NCBI GenBank assembly: GCA_037367355.1
Contig: CM074702.1
Location: 1,736,001 to 1,800,000, forward strand
Direction of reading: 5' to 3'
Length of the DNA: 64,000 nucleotides
Source: Neoscytalidium dimidiatum
Taxonomy: Eukaryota > Ascomycota > Dothideomycetes > Botryosphaeriales > Botryosphaeriaceae
Made by a program: the position numbers and the translations under genes
Notes under the pieces: generated by a model
What the model was told of the DNA's origin: nothing
Database searches by the model: none
Seen by the model: only the letters and a program-made list of their open reading frames with translations
In this document: positions 42,301 through 54,616 of the stretch, one piece after another
Numbering within the stretch: position 1 is the first letter of the stretch
Layout: each line of letters starts with the position of its first letter

Positions 42301-42640
42301 TCAGCAAGTCTTACCACTCTTTGAGCTTTCAACGGCTACTTTGATGTGGTGCTGGCGTTTGCTTGCTACCCCTCCGCCCAAATCCAGTCGTCCTTCCCGA
42401 CGCCTCTTGCTTGGCGTCAGCATTTCCGAATTATCCGTAGCAGTCAAAGGAACCGCCTTGATGCCGCTGGTGTTGCTGTGTATAATGATATCGCTGCCAG
42501 TCTGCCATAGTAGATCCCTTAGAGCGGTCTGCGCCAGGCCAGATGGAAGTTCGCTCCCTTGTCATTCGCCCGCTTTTCCAGTAGGACGCGTAGGCTATTA
42601 TGAAGAGGGCGGGCGTGCTACTCAATGCTTTGGAGGTTTC
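42301..42640 (-). pseudogene. Possible decayed 3' end of an unknown gene
   Basis: On the minus strand, one frame reads SLRVLLEKRANDKGANFHLA and then, after a shift of frame, LAQTALRDLLWQTGSDIIIH, GIKAVPLTATDNSEML, TPSKRRREGRLDLGGG and HHIKVAVESSKSGKTC to a TGA at 42301-42303. The pieces are protein-like (amphipathic, then Lys/Arg/Ser-rich tail) and adjacent, which is more than expected by chance, but a stop and a frame change separate them. The first part faintly recalls ankyrin repeats (LLEK, ANF, QTAL). No firm family. Confidence 0.3.
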
Positions 42641-44533
42641 TAGACATCAGGCGCTGTTACCCAGTGGTGGCTGATTCCTAGGCTCGTGGCTCACCAACGC
42701 GGGGGTCACGTCCGCGGGGAAGTCGGTGAAATCTTGTGTTTTCTTTGCTTGTTCTGCATATCAGTTAGCCCTGGATAAGCGCTAAGGGAAACAGACTACT
42801 TCAGCCATCGTAACCCACGAAGGGGAGTCGTTCCCACCGTGTACAGTCTGCTACAAAAACATTGTCGGTGACGAGCAACAGGTGATGGCCTGTAGGGTTA
42901 TAGACAGATGTTCTACTCCTGATTCGCCTGATGTAGACGGCTGACCAGTCTCTCGCAAGTATAGTTATGCGCATCTGGTGTTGGAACGATCATCCGACCG
43001 TGAGTGACTGAAGAGATAAGTGGCCCTTGCGTTCAGACGATTGCTTCGAATACCAATAAGCTGGGCATTTAGGTGGCCCCGCCGCTGCCACACCCTGGGG
43101 AGCCCACCGTGTGCACCGCATACCGTTTCAATGTCAGATTCGACGGTCTGTGCTCTGTGATGAAGTGCTTTTTGTTAGCCTTTCGCTCATCTCTCAGGTT
43201 CTTGCTGGATAGTAGAGCTGAAGACGCCTGCTCTGTCGGAGAAATTCCGCGCCCGAGACAAAAAGGCATGGTCGCGAGAGATTGGACTTGTGCGCTTGGC
43301 CATTGCTCGTGTGACAAAAGATCTCACTGTCCCGCCCACAAAGGTCCTATAATAGCGGAGCGCTCGCCGGATCTCTGTTTATGAGATGAAGGCGTAGTCT
43401 CGCGTAGATGTATGCTCAAGGAAGCTGATATCATCAACTTTCGGACGTCCGTCTCTACGTTGCGTGCAACCATGTGCGTATTACAGATCAGAAACAGAAG
43501 AGTAATGCCATCTACCAACAACGTCAGAGGACCGGCATGTTCTCCAAAGCTGTTAAGGATTTAGGTTCCTATCAGCAAGCGTTAGCGGCCAGAATTCAGC
43601 GGGGTCCGGTGCTTCTGTCGAAAGCCCTTCATGGTTATTCGGAATCTGCCCCGCTTTACACCGGTGTCGGCTGTCGTGAACCTCTGTGCTGACTTGCAGA
43701 ACATCCAGACAAGACACTATGCCGGTGGATTGAGCCCATTGTTATGAGCTGCGGCAGAGAATTGACGAGCATATGACTTCGGCCGGCGCGGGTTGAGTGT
43801 TGGTGTCCGCATATAATCCATGACTGATGAGGAAGGTATGTGTGGGTATTTCTAAGCCTGGTGCCACCGCGTATGTCCTGTCGTGGGGTCTTATGTAGCA
43901 CACATGCCGTGAATGCTACTATGAATGGGCAATCGGTCCATTTATTGGAAAACAACGACAAGCATTGGGTACTGACAACCCGAGTGCTAATAGACAGTGA
44001 GTTACGAGTTCTATTCGAAGGAGTGATGACTGCATACAGAGCTGTATTGTTTTTCTAGCCAAAAGGCCTAATGCCAGGCCACTTCCAATGTCTCTCCATA
44101 TCCGTGCTGTAATGGATGCGCAGAATGCACAGAAAGGGTCCACTGTAACTTCGCAATATCCCCCGCAACTGTTAACAAGAAATCGATTTAGGGAGGCGTC
44201 AATCTAGTAGGCTTCTCACTTCAATGTGCAAATGCGTTCTCTTGTGTTAATCGAAGTAAAAGGGCGTACTCATTGCACTACCACCTAGGCTTTCCTTAGC
44301 AGTTGAATTGTCAATCGTGTAAGTGCGATGACGAGGTGTGCAAGCTGGCGACATGGACTGTACTGTTTGCTGCGGTTAAAACTTAGGGCCTTACATTTGA
44401 GCGGGGTTCTACCTTGGCTAGAAGCGCCCCCAGATTGACTATTGTCCTGCTCCATCTGAGGTCTTGAATTAATGTATGCTCATAACCCCAAGCCTGTTAA
44501 GCTGCGGTAGTGCGCCAAGGTGATCCTCTAGCA

Positions 44534-44550
44534 CCCGTAAAGATTACGGG
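44534..44550. repeat. Perfect 7-bp stem, 3-base loop hairpin
   Basis: CCCGTAA, loop AGA, TTACGGG. It is followed by further GC-rich self-complementary bases (CCCCTGCCGGTGGGG). Possibly chance; no known RNA family is recognised. Confidence 0.3.
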
Positions 44551-46466
44551 AAACCGGTAATGTGGAGGCAATAGCCCCTGCCGGTGGGGCCTGAGATGAC
44601 GTACACTGATACCCGAACCGTCCAGTGGAGAACACCGTCCAATGTGGGACAAGAGCCTCGAGACGGTGAAATGCTATGGCGCTTGGCATCATCTCCTCCG
44701 ACGCCCATGCGCGTGTAGCCTCTGCGCCCCCGAATACGGATCCGAACCTGTAGGTTGTGATATTTTCGCTTCCTCCGACCCTATCATTCAGGCTTCCCAG
44801 TCACAACACGACCGAGAGTCTGCTTGTGAGTCGAGAGACGTAGTCTAAGTCTCAAATCGGCTGCTTATCAGACCACTCCCTCCTCGTTACCGAGATCGAC
44901 AGCAGCTTTTGGAGCAACACGTACCCCGGCAGCACCTCCGGAGCACCCATGCAATCCGCTACGGCATGGACCCACACAAGGTCTCAGAATCAACCTTCAG
45001 CATTAGCTTTATTGATGAGCCAGTGAGATGATGATGATTGTCGTTAGGACGTTCATTTTCCGGCTGGAATCGCCGTGGCCGACTTCACCAGGCCTGCCAA
45101 CAAGCTGCCGCCGTGCGCGGGGTATGCGGGACCGCAAACGGAAAACTGCTGCACAGCAAACGAGATTATCTTCCCTGTATCGTGACAACGAGGTGTCCCG
45201 AAGGCGGCAATCGCAAGGTCGTGCAAGCTACTAGACGCAGACTTAGTCCTACGGGCGAAAGCTCACGGGAATATTTCGCGACTGGACGGTGGTCCCGTCT
45301 TGACTCGACGATCCTTACGAGGATGCCCAATGGCAAATGATACGTGATGCCGAACAGGTGACTTGCGCAGCTGGTCTTCAAGTGAAACAGGCGCATTTGA
45401 TTGTGTTGAGAGTTCCCTAGTAGACTGCAGGGCTGGAAAAGGCTATATTGATGGACATACGTGCGTGCTTTGGAGCCGGTTCATCATCTGGTCCAGCCCT
45501 TGCCGCTTGTCAATGTCTTCCGCACCCCTTGACTGTGGTACACGCTGTCCAACCTATGTGGGACGACCCTAATGCCAACTAAAGTACGGCAGTTTAGTGC
45601 CATGGACATGCATTTTATCAGTATGCTAATAGTTATCTTGTGATGAGCTGACGAAAATGAGACTATCGGTGCTGATCTTCTCGCGGTGAAAGAAGGATGG
45701 TGAGCGAAGAGCCGAGATCTCCACGGGTGGGGGCCTGTGAAAATGACCCAGTATGAATTTTTGTCTCTACGAGGAGGTTAGCAGCATCGAGAGCATGGCG
45801 GCGACTGCAAGAAGCACAGAACCGACTTAGAAAATATTATCATGTAGTGAACCAGAACATGGGACATCACGAGTTTCCTCTTTGAGATTTAACGCTCGCC
45901 ACAGTGAGCTTGTAGAGCTTTCTTGAATAGGCGGTGCCGTCAAGGCGTAGAGAGGAGGCTGTGGCCGTGCAGTCATCCTAGCGCCCGATCGTGTCTGCAC
46001 CGAGCGGAATTAGGTGGGAGCCAGTGGATCTCGCGTGACATGGCATGCTCCATATCAACGTCTCACTGGTCGCTTTGTCTTCCCACGATAGCGGTACGCA
46101 CACCACACGCGCGAACATAAGACCGAGGCGACACCTACTTTTGCGCAAGCCTGGCTAATTATCTCGTTCGGGGGCCGTACTTCGTTCATAAGACGCTACA
46201 TGGGCAGCGGAGTACGGAGTAACTGTCCTGATCCAGTCAGAAACACCGCCCAATGATTGCACCATGCGCAGCCCGAGGCGCTCCCTGCCGCCTAAAGTTG
46301 TATTGAATTGACCTGTCGTAAAGAATGGGGGAGCCTAGCAGGCACCACAGCAGACGGTGGTTGTAAGTGCCAAAGGATCCGCGCTGGAGAGGGATGTGAC
46401 AGAATTCTCTCTGCTGTGCGCGTGTCAACGAGCGATTGGATGAGTGGTAGACGCAGATGACTGGAC

Positions 46467-46487
46467 TTTTTTTTTTTTTTTTTTTTT
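46467..46487. repeat. Poly(T) run of 21
   Basis: Uninterrupted T21, equivalent to a poly(A) tract on the minus strand, in gene-free DNA. Confidence 0.95.
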
Positions 46488-47931
46488 GGAGGGGGTGTGA
46501 GTTATGGTATAGGCCAGGCCTGTCGGGCGCAGTGTGCTCAAGCGGGTCGCGGGACGATAGCATTACGGTGGGCAAGAGAATCCGCCGTTCAAACCACGAC
46601 TGACCAAAGAGGTCAAGTAAAGAGTCAGAGAAGTCAGAGAGACGAAATTGCCAACGGCAGTGATGAATTGTCTTCCGAATGATTGCCTCAGCGGCCCATG
46701 AGCCGTCATGTGCGAGCGGATCTTTTGCCACCCATTATGCCGGCGACGTCGAAGCAGGCACAGCGCTTGAGAGCGGATATTTCGGGCCTCTGGCCATGTC
46801 AACTTGAAACACCTCACCTGTATGGCACTGGGTCTGCAAGCAGGACTGAAATAGGATTGCAGGAGCTCGTTTCTCCGAGCTCGAGTTGGCATTGCCAGCG
46901 GTGAACGAGCCTGTCGTTCAGTCTACGGTAAGAGAAGGGCACACGGGCTAGCGAGTGAGCAGAATTCACCGACGATAGAGCAGACACAGACATTTGGCCA
47001 GACCAGGGGGCTTGACTCGGGGCAAGTGCTGCGGCGGCGGCGGTCAAGCGGTAGATGGAGATGGTCTGGCGCACGCATAGCTCCCGCTGGCATTTGCGGA
47101 TGAGATATCCGACGCGGCGTCGGCTTGCTGCAGCAAAGAGGCAAACTCCAGACACAGGAAGGGCTGCGATAGCCGGTTGAGGCATTGCTGCTGGGTAACC
47201 ATTCAGCATCCGACGGAGATCACTGCTGGCCCTGGCTGCCGCTCCGCAGCAGCACAGCGCCTGGCAGCGAATGGGAAGATCCGGGAGGTCTCCAGAAGCT
47301 TTGGGCTTACCGTGGACTCAAATCATGCCGCCCTCATGTGGGCTGCCATTTCCGCCGCTTCTCTCCAGCTCCTCCCGAAGCCGCTCAGGAAAAGGTATGG
47401 CCGAGACAAGGTGCAGACGCGAGTCATCGCGCCAGGGCGACCAGCTGGCGGGTGCTGAGCGCCAACCGGGCAGCGTCTGTGGTAGTCAGGGTTAGTGTGG
47501 CCACGACAGGGCGGTGCGGGCCATGGCGCGAGGTCGGCGGACACGCTCTCTGTGGCCTGTAGCAGTCCGGCTAACGTATGCGAGTTCGGCAGTTGGAGCA
47601 GGAATCCAGCGAGCAGGACCCGCCAAGGAGACAGACGAGTGCCGCTGGTCTGAGGAAGTAGGACAGTGACACGAGGCTAGCAGGCGCCGGCTCGAAGCGC
47701 AGCGGATGCTCTCCTGGCAGGGATCCGATTTGGCCTGGACAATCTAGAACCCCGCGAAGGCCGCAATTGCCTCGTCGCACCGCTCGAAACAAAACCAGCG
47801 CCGCTTCGGGGGCAGCAGCCCTTCGGCAGTTCTCGTCGTCTCGAAGCGCCGTTGAGCGCGCCCCTCAGGCCAAAACTCTGGCAATCGCGCCCCACCACGC
47901 TAGTTTTCACTACCGTGTCCACCCACCTCCA

Positions 47932-47971
47932 AGCCCGCCAGCCCGCCAGCCCGCCAGCCCGCCAGCCCGCT
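47932..47971. repeat. (AGCCCGCC)n 8-bp tandem repeat
   Basis: Four perfect copies and a fifth with one change (AGCCCGCT). Not in a supported gene. Confidence 0.9.
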
Positions 47972-48831
47972 CAAAGCCTGTGGGCCCCTGTGTACCCGAG
48001 TCCGGCTCGTACCGCCCAGATAGATCATATCGCTAGCTTACCTGCCCTGCGCTGCCCTGCGCTGCCTCGCCTCGCCTTCCGCAGAAATCGCCGCATCCAG
48101 CTCCAACCGTGCTAGGCCGCCTGTTATTTGGTGGCCTTCCTTCGTCAGCGTCAGCGTGTCAGTGTGTGCCAGCGTCAGTCTCGCTCCCGGCATCCAGATT
48201 GCGCTTTCACGGGCTATCGCCGCGCCAGCCCCTTCCCCGTCCTCCAACGTCCGCTTTGACTTTTGCACCGCCGCCGTTGCTAGACGATCTGCCGTCCGTC
48301 ACAGCAAATGCGATTGGCTCGTCGCCTTAGATTTGAGAATTGCTAGCATGATGAAACCCAGTCCCTCCCTGCTTTGCCCAAACCTTGCTCCCCTAACGCA
48401 GGTCATACTCCACTGCGGCTATAAGCGATCGCTCGATTCCATTGCTCCTACGTACGTACGATCGACTGCGAAGAACTCCCGGCAGGCAATCCGCCTCGCG
48501 ATTCAGCATGCAAGTAGACACCATGAATGCCATCCTTATGAGACTGTACACTCCTCTTTGCCCCCTCGAAGCACGTCTTTGCGGGGGTGAGTAGATCCGT
48601 ATCCGGAAGATGCTTGGTGCGTGCTGCGATCAGTCTTTGCAGCCTTTTGTCCTGGTCGCCAAGCGAGGCTAACAAAGTCTATTTTGATGAACGTGATAAA
48701 CAGGCTGGAAAGGAAGAAAGCCGTCAACTTTCGTCGTCATCTTCTTTTTCCTCTTGATCATTATCTTCTTCTTCGCCGATAGAAGAGATGGCGCTTCGTC
48801 GTTCGATGCTTCTAAGGTACTCGTCGTGTTT

Positions 48832-51663
48832 TCACCTGTAATGTTTCTCTGGAGGAACACACTCTACGTCGTCGTTCGACAATTGGCCATGCGGCTGCTC
48901 CAGTCGCCAACTTCCCCAAGCTTCGTCGTTTGGCGACAAGAAGTCCGCATGCGCTGCCGGTGCACTGCCATCGGAGAAACCGGAGAAGTTCGAAAAGCTC
49001 ATCCGAGCCGCGTCCGGCATTTGTGATGAGGCAGCCATCCATGCGTTCGACGGGATGCTGCCGTACAACGCGGATGCCGAGGTTGGTAGCGACGAGCCAC
49101 CTCCACCCGTTTGGCCGTCGGGGCTGGGGAACGGCCAGCCGCCGATTTCGTTTTGAGGAGTGAACAGCGCGCTAGCGTCCATGCTGCCGGTGTCAGAGAG
49201 ACTATCTGGCAAGGGGGAAACGCTATCCATGCTGGTCCTTAGTTGTGGAATGGGACCCGACCCTTCCGATCGCCGTAGGGTCGACGTGGGCCGTGGGTCC
49301 GACCGTTGCCTCCTTTTCGATATATTTTGGCCGGAATCATCATCTGTATTCTGTCGGGATGCTGGAATGATCGATCCCTCCCTCTGCGGGCTCTTTTGTG
49401 ACAATTCAGCCATCACGTGCTGGAGCACGAGACACATACGCTCAGCAGGTGCGAATATGCTCCCCATCTCCTGGAGCGCGACTGCCATACATTTAAGATA
49501 CTTCATGATGTGGGTCCGTTCTTTGGCATCTTTGACACACGCAAGGTCGGCAATCAATGTCGTGCACGCAGTCCCCTGCCTCTTGTTAACCAACCCTCGT
49601 CGCCTCGCAACGTACTCGACATACTTACCGCAGTCTGCAATGCGCCGCAGAAAATTTGCTTGGCGTTGAATCGTTGCCGGTAGTGCCAAAAGTTCTTTAC
49701 CACAGCTATTGCGTGGCTGCTGCACGCCTTTCGGACTGACGCGACAACATTCTCTCCCGACAAGTCCTTTGAATCTGGGGACACAGATTCTTCGTAACGT
49801 GCAAAAGGCCGACGGATCTGGATGTGAACCGCATGGTACTGCTGGTGCAGTATGAAGAACGACCTTGGAGCCGTCTGGATATTCGAAGGCTCCCATCTCA
49901 GCGCCTCAGATAAGCGGGAATGCCACCTGTTCAGTTCGCGGTCCATGGAGACTAAATTCCTGTAGGCATTCCGGTCGATATTCCCATCTGCCGCCGTCGT
50001 TACCTCTCTGTTTTCTGCCGCCCTCCCCGCAATCTCCATCAAGTCAATCAGCGCCTCGTAAATCTGAGTCTCGAGAGGAAGCCCTGGGCCGTTGGGCAAA
50101 CACGTCCCTAGACGCTCGAAACGCTTGGCCAAAGTGTGCACTTCTAAGTCAGAGCTTTTGATTGCCGTCGGCCTTCCCAAGAACAGGGACCAATATTTGT
50201 CGAATATCACACTGCGGAAGATCAGCACCTCAAGCGGACGAAAAGAGGAAGGCGATATACCAAGCCCACAGGGTCATGTGTCGCACCTCGACCTCTCGCT
50301 CTGAGAGGCCAGAGGACCGCGTGTCGAGGTGGAGGCCAATATCAAAGGAAAGCCTGACTGCCATGCCGGAATAGAGCCAGCCGGTGTGATCCCGTCCTAC
50401 TGTACACTCGCAGTTGGCAAGTAGCAGAAGGGCTTGAACCTGGGGAATGCCCCCGGGTCTTTCCAGCTCAACGTCGAGCATGTACTTTGCTTCCCGATGG
50501 AAAGTGCTCTCTCGGGGTTCGAGTACAATCCGTTGAATATCCGGGCGAGACTTATCGGAATAGCGGAAGCCAACAGCTAAGATGCATATGTGGAGGAAGG
50601 GCGAGTAGAAATGCGACGACCCGTGCTCATAGTCTTCCAGAAAAGATTCTTTGTGAATTACGTGGAGTACAGCGTTAAAATGTTCCCAAAACAGATCCAT
50701 GAGATAGTCGTGCGTCTCCTGTGAGAGCAATCGAATTGTCTTGGTCGCTCGCCTGGCGTGCTCAACGATCTCGGAAAATCTAGAAGGAGCAGTTTTGTCT
50801 GATGGCAGCCTACAGTTCATAAGCGAGCCAAAGAAGCGAACACTTCCGCTGGTTTGATCGATTCCGAAATGACCTCTGGGGGCAAGTAGTTGACCAACTA
50901 GACTCTGACTCTCGTCGGCGGGGTCAAGCAGGCGTGGAGATGAGGCTTGCCGCGCAGCGGCCTGGAAGTGAGCGGAGTGGTCGACGCAATCATCCGATTC
51001 GCTCAAGAAGGAATCGTCAAGCTGCGAAGGAGTGGCGACTTCTTGGGGGTCGGGTTTGCGCTCTGGCTGAAGGTCCTCGGATCCAGAAAGGCCGGGTCTG
51101 ATGCGAGGCGGATGAATTGCGGGCGGCGGCTCCTCTCCTTTTCTTCTCAGCAGCTCTTCTAGTAGAGCGATTCGGTCCGTGAGAGAAGCCACATAGGCGC
51201 GTGAGATGGGTCTAGTAGCGAAGGTCACAGTCAGGACATATGCTCGCCTTAAATCACGGAGGAGCAGACTCACTTGCGGCGCTCATCATCGTTCCGGATG
51301 ATGCACTCGGCACCCGTGCGCTTGCAATTAAGGCACTCGGACTCGCCGGGGCGCACAACGCACTGCAGGAGGACGCAGTCAGCACCAGGAGAAGAGTGAA
51401 AGAAGGGAAGGCACGCACGCGAATACGGCGGTCACGGCAGGAGGCACAGGCAATCGAGGCGCGATGACGGGGACGCTTGCCCGCGCCTGCAGGCTGTTGC
51501 TGATGTTGCTGCTGTTGCTGCTGATGTTGCTGCTGCTGTGGCGGCGGCGGATGGGGATTTGTGTAGTCGTGGGGGGCCGGGTAGGCGGCGGGGTTGGGCG
51601 GAGGTTGTGAGGGCTGCATGTCCGCGCGCAGTGTTCCTGAGGACGGGGTAGTGGTGGTGGTGC

Positions 51664-51706
<43 letters not shown>

Positions 51707-51835
51707 CGCGCACTCGTTAACGGGCGGCAGTGGTATACAAACCGGCGGCGTCGTTGCATGCGGCTCGGTGAGGGTCGCCACCATCTGCTGACCTGGTGGG
51801 CTCACATGCGGCGGGGCCCCATGGGGCGGTGTCAT
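48832..51835 (-). CDS. Zn2Cys6 fungal transcription factor
   Basis: Five exons (51835-51419, 51362-51274, 51211-50261, 50211-49629, 49575-48832), all phases consistent, give about 927 residues. The N-terminus has Pro-, Ala- and Gln-runs. The zinc cluster (Cys 130, 133, 140, 149, 152, 159; CX2CX6CX8CX2CX6C) is completed across the first intron: ACASCRDRRIR then CVVRPGESECLNCKRTGAEC. It continues RKPISRAYVASLTDRIALLE, a linker and coiled-coil dimer element. A fungal-specific transcription factor domain follows (FWEHFNAVLHVIHKESFLED, CECTVGRDHTGWLYSGMAVR, FDIGLHLDTR). The C-terminus is Ser/Pro-rich. It is a nuclear DNA-binding regulator; target genes are unknown, though the secreted peptidase beside it is a natural candidate. 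The start is the weakest part: the ATG at 51835 is the first with sensible context. Confidence 0.9.
51668..51700. repeat. (GGC)11 triplet run coding polyalanine
   Basis: Eleven GGC triplets, read on the minus strand as GCC Ala codons in the first exon of the Zn2Cys6 gene; length likely varies between strains. Confidence 0.9.
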
Positions 51836-52795
51836 TGCAGAGAGGCCTTCCCAGCAGCAGCAGGCTTGCACGTCGAGGAGCCCGTGGTGCCTTGGGTGCG
51901 AACCGAGGCGGGACGAGCAGGAGGCCGCGGGCGCAGCGCTCCCAGATTGGCCCCGGGTGCGGCGATCGGCGCAACGAAGCCCGGATCTCCTCCGCTGCGT
52001 GCCTGTATAGGTAGTCGCAGGGTCTGGCAACGTGGGAAGCGTGGACAGCGGTGCGGTGGCGAATGCAGACGCAGGGCCAGGCCGAGTCAGAGACGCAGGG
52101 CGCAGAAGCCAGGCGGGCGCTGCCAGTCTACGGCCAGTCGAAGAGCGCCCCAAGCACCGGCTCCCCTGCGCCCTCGTGCGGTTCCGCGCCGCTATTAAAC
52201 TTCCGCGCCGCCCAAAATCCGGGGACCAGCGCCTGTCCGCCCGCTGCGATTTGGATCGCCGCCGGCCTGCCCCGACGCCGCCTCTGGATCGGATGCTGGC
52301 CAAGCATCCGCTCCACGCACCTCGTCACTTAAGCTTCCCGCGCCACACCATGCCACGCGCCTCAGAGGGTTCGTCGATCACAAATCAGACCACTTTCATG
52401 AGTCGCCAGCCGTCGCGCAAGCCTTTTCCTTGATGCGCCTTGCCTTCTGGCAGCTCGAATCGCTTCCCATCTGCCATTCTTCGACGATCACCACGCCGCT
52501 CGACTGTCTGCACCGATCGCCCACCTTCGTCCTCGCTGCCATTCGTGTGCGCCTGCCTCCCGAACTTTAATCCATATAAGCAGTGCACTTCCACCTAAAC
52601 CTATCCGTCACACCTGTAGTTGTTCTGGAAGGGATCGCCCAACTTTCCAGAAAAATCAACATCTCCGCCCCAAGCCCGCCTCGTCACAGTCCCATCGCGC
52701 CCACATAGCTCATTGCAGCCTTGCTTGCCTGGTTTCCTGCCCTGAAACGCGACCGTCAGCTTCCCACGCCTCGCCGCTCGTGTCGAGCACTATGT
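51836..52795. promoter_or_regulatory. Promoter and leader region of the Zn2Cys6 gene
   Basis: About 960 bases between two minus-strand genes. GC-rich near the regulator start, with long uninformative open frames. It also holds the 3' UTR of the S28 peptidase. Confidence 0.5.
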
Positions 52796-54616
52796 TCACG
52801 ACCTGCCTTTCTCTCTGCCCCGCTGCTGCCACTCGTCCACCCACGCCTTCACAAATTGTCGCTCCTGCTTCTGTGTCTGCACGACCGGCCTCGGCGGCAG
52901 ATCGGCCGTCGTCTCATTTGGAAACAATCCATTCTCATCCCAGTGGTGCACCGCATTGCCCGTGATGAGAATGAACGGTTCGCTGACCGTGGAAGTGCGG
53001 TTCGGCGCGACGGACGCATGCGGCGTCGCAGCCCGCCACGGGTCTGCTTCCCCGTCAATAATGGCAAGTCGTGGATAGCTAATGCCGAACCCGCCGTATT
53101 TGTTGATGGCGTCAACATCTGATGGCGTGGTAATATTGAACGCATCACGGCAGATAATCGAGTTGTAGTCGAGGTCAATCAAGCGCGAAATCAGAGGTAG
53201 TTGGTTCCTTGGCACTCCGCTCCCTGCAGGCGGAAAAGGAGACTTAGCGAAACATTGGCCCGCGGTGGGGCGGAAAAGCGGCTGACTAACCTGTTTGCAA
53301 ATAACCCCACCTAAAGGTGATTTGGTAAGCTAGACAACCTGGTGTTCAGGGACAACTATCGGCGGACTTACTGCGTACAGTACTGGTATGGCCATGCCCT
53401 CCACTCTTGCGAAATGTCATCCTGAGCATAGAAAGTCGCATTATGATTCGAAAAGCACTCGTCCTGCGTCTGTTCGCAAGTAGACACAGCAGTCAGGTTG
53501 ACGTATCCAATGTAGTTCAGCATCCTATTGGTGAGGGCGGAGACTTCATCGGAGTAACCTCCGACTTTGAGCAACGCCTCCACGGTGGGCTGCCGGTCCG
53601 CCGTGGCCGGATACAAGACCGAGTCGGATGTTATATTGTTACAATATTCGAAGACCGAAGGATCCGACACGGCAGGGTCCCAGTTCAGACTTTGCCACCC
53701 ACCAATGCCATAGCTTAGCACATTCGCGAAATCGTCATCGTAGGTCAGATTGCCAAGACCAAAGGCCAGCTTAAGTGCATCTGCGTACTCAGTGTTGTTT
53801 TGTCCGATCAAAATGTTGTCGACTACATGCGTTAGCTTCTGGAGCGTAGTGACGCACTCGGCGGGTGCGTAAAGCCTTTGTGCCTCGTAGTACTGCCAAT
53901 AGTCATAGATCGCCTCTGTGACCCCTGACGAAGAGATGGCTCCCCAAAAAGTATCCGGATAAAGCTTGCGTAGAAACGCCACGAAGGCGCCAGCGTAAGA
54001 GCCGCCATAGGCAATCCAGGGCGTGTTAGAGGGGTTCAAATCGTAGTCTTCGAGACCATCAAAAACGACGTTTTCTGCGAAGTACTGCGTGTCCTTCAGG
54101 GCCTGGTCAGTGGTCAAGAATCGCAGGCTTTCGGTGGTCAGGTCGGACACCGGCCAGCTTTCGCCATAGTAACGATGCTCCAGTATAACTCCAAGGCCGC
54201 CAGTGGCATTGGCTAGCTGAGCAACTATGCCCTTCTGCAAGTATGGAAGACGGTCTACGCCACTGGTCTCGCCGCTCGCAAGCACAATGACCGGTCCTCC
54301 GGGCTGGTAGTAGGTGGAATCGAACCAGTAGCGAAGCTCGAAGGAGCCATTGACGTGGGGCTCATAGCGCGAGTCATTGTGGAAGTGGTCTATGGGCACC
54401 GAGATGTTGTAGGCGGGATACAAGGAGGCTGGATCGACGTCGCGGCGGTCAAGCGGTGCTGAGCGGATCTAGCACGGTGTCAGCTCGGAGGCGAGCGGGC
54501 AAGCAAGGCAGAACGCGGCAGACCTGCTTGCGGAGCTCCCTGATGGGCAATGAAGTGCGCAGGGCTCCGGTAGCGCTGGCCAGACACAGCAGGTAAACGA
54601 GATTCATGGACAGCAT
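52796..54616 (-). CDS. Secreted serine peptidase, family S28 (Pro-X carboxypeptidase/DPP II-like)
   Basis: Four exons (54616-54524, 54468-53372, 53310-53291, 53223-52796) give 545 residues. A signal peptide (MNLVYLLCLASATGALR) is in exon 1. S28 enzymes remove residues next to proline in acidic compartments or outside the cell. Marks: VPIDHF, RYWFDSTYYQPGGPVIVLASG (read in two parts), LEHRYYGES, the nucleophile elbow YGGSYAG (Ser about 188), FWGAISSSG, the Asp region IIDGEADPWR and the His region NAVHHWDENG. Exon 3 is only 20 nt; it supplies WGYLQT, so the family block QWGYLQTGSGVP is rebuilt from three exons. Several N-glycosylation sites are present. Length is normal for fungal S28 enzymes. 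Confidence 0.93.

Larger units (their letters stand above)
42641..48831. other. 6.2 kb without a recognisable gene
   Basis: The longest gene-free interval. From 42.6 to about 46.2 kb composition is near 50% GC with only short open frames and no motifs. A 21-base T run sits at 46467. From 47 kb GC rises, with tandem repeats near 47.9 kb. The last 100 bases or so are 3' UTR of the Zn2Cys6 gene. Non-coding RNA or fast-evolving orphan genes cannot be excluded. Confidence 0.5.

Noticed and set aside
46237..47209. Minus-strand frames of 164 and 131 residues
   Set aside because: The first reads the poly(T) tract as polylysine; the second has no motif.
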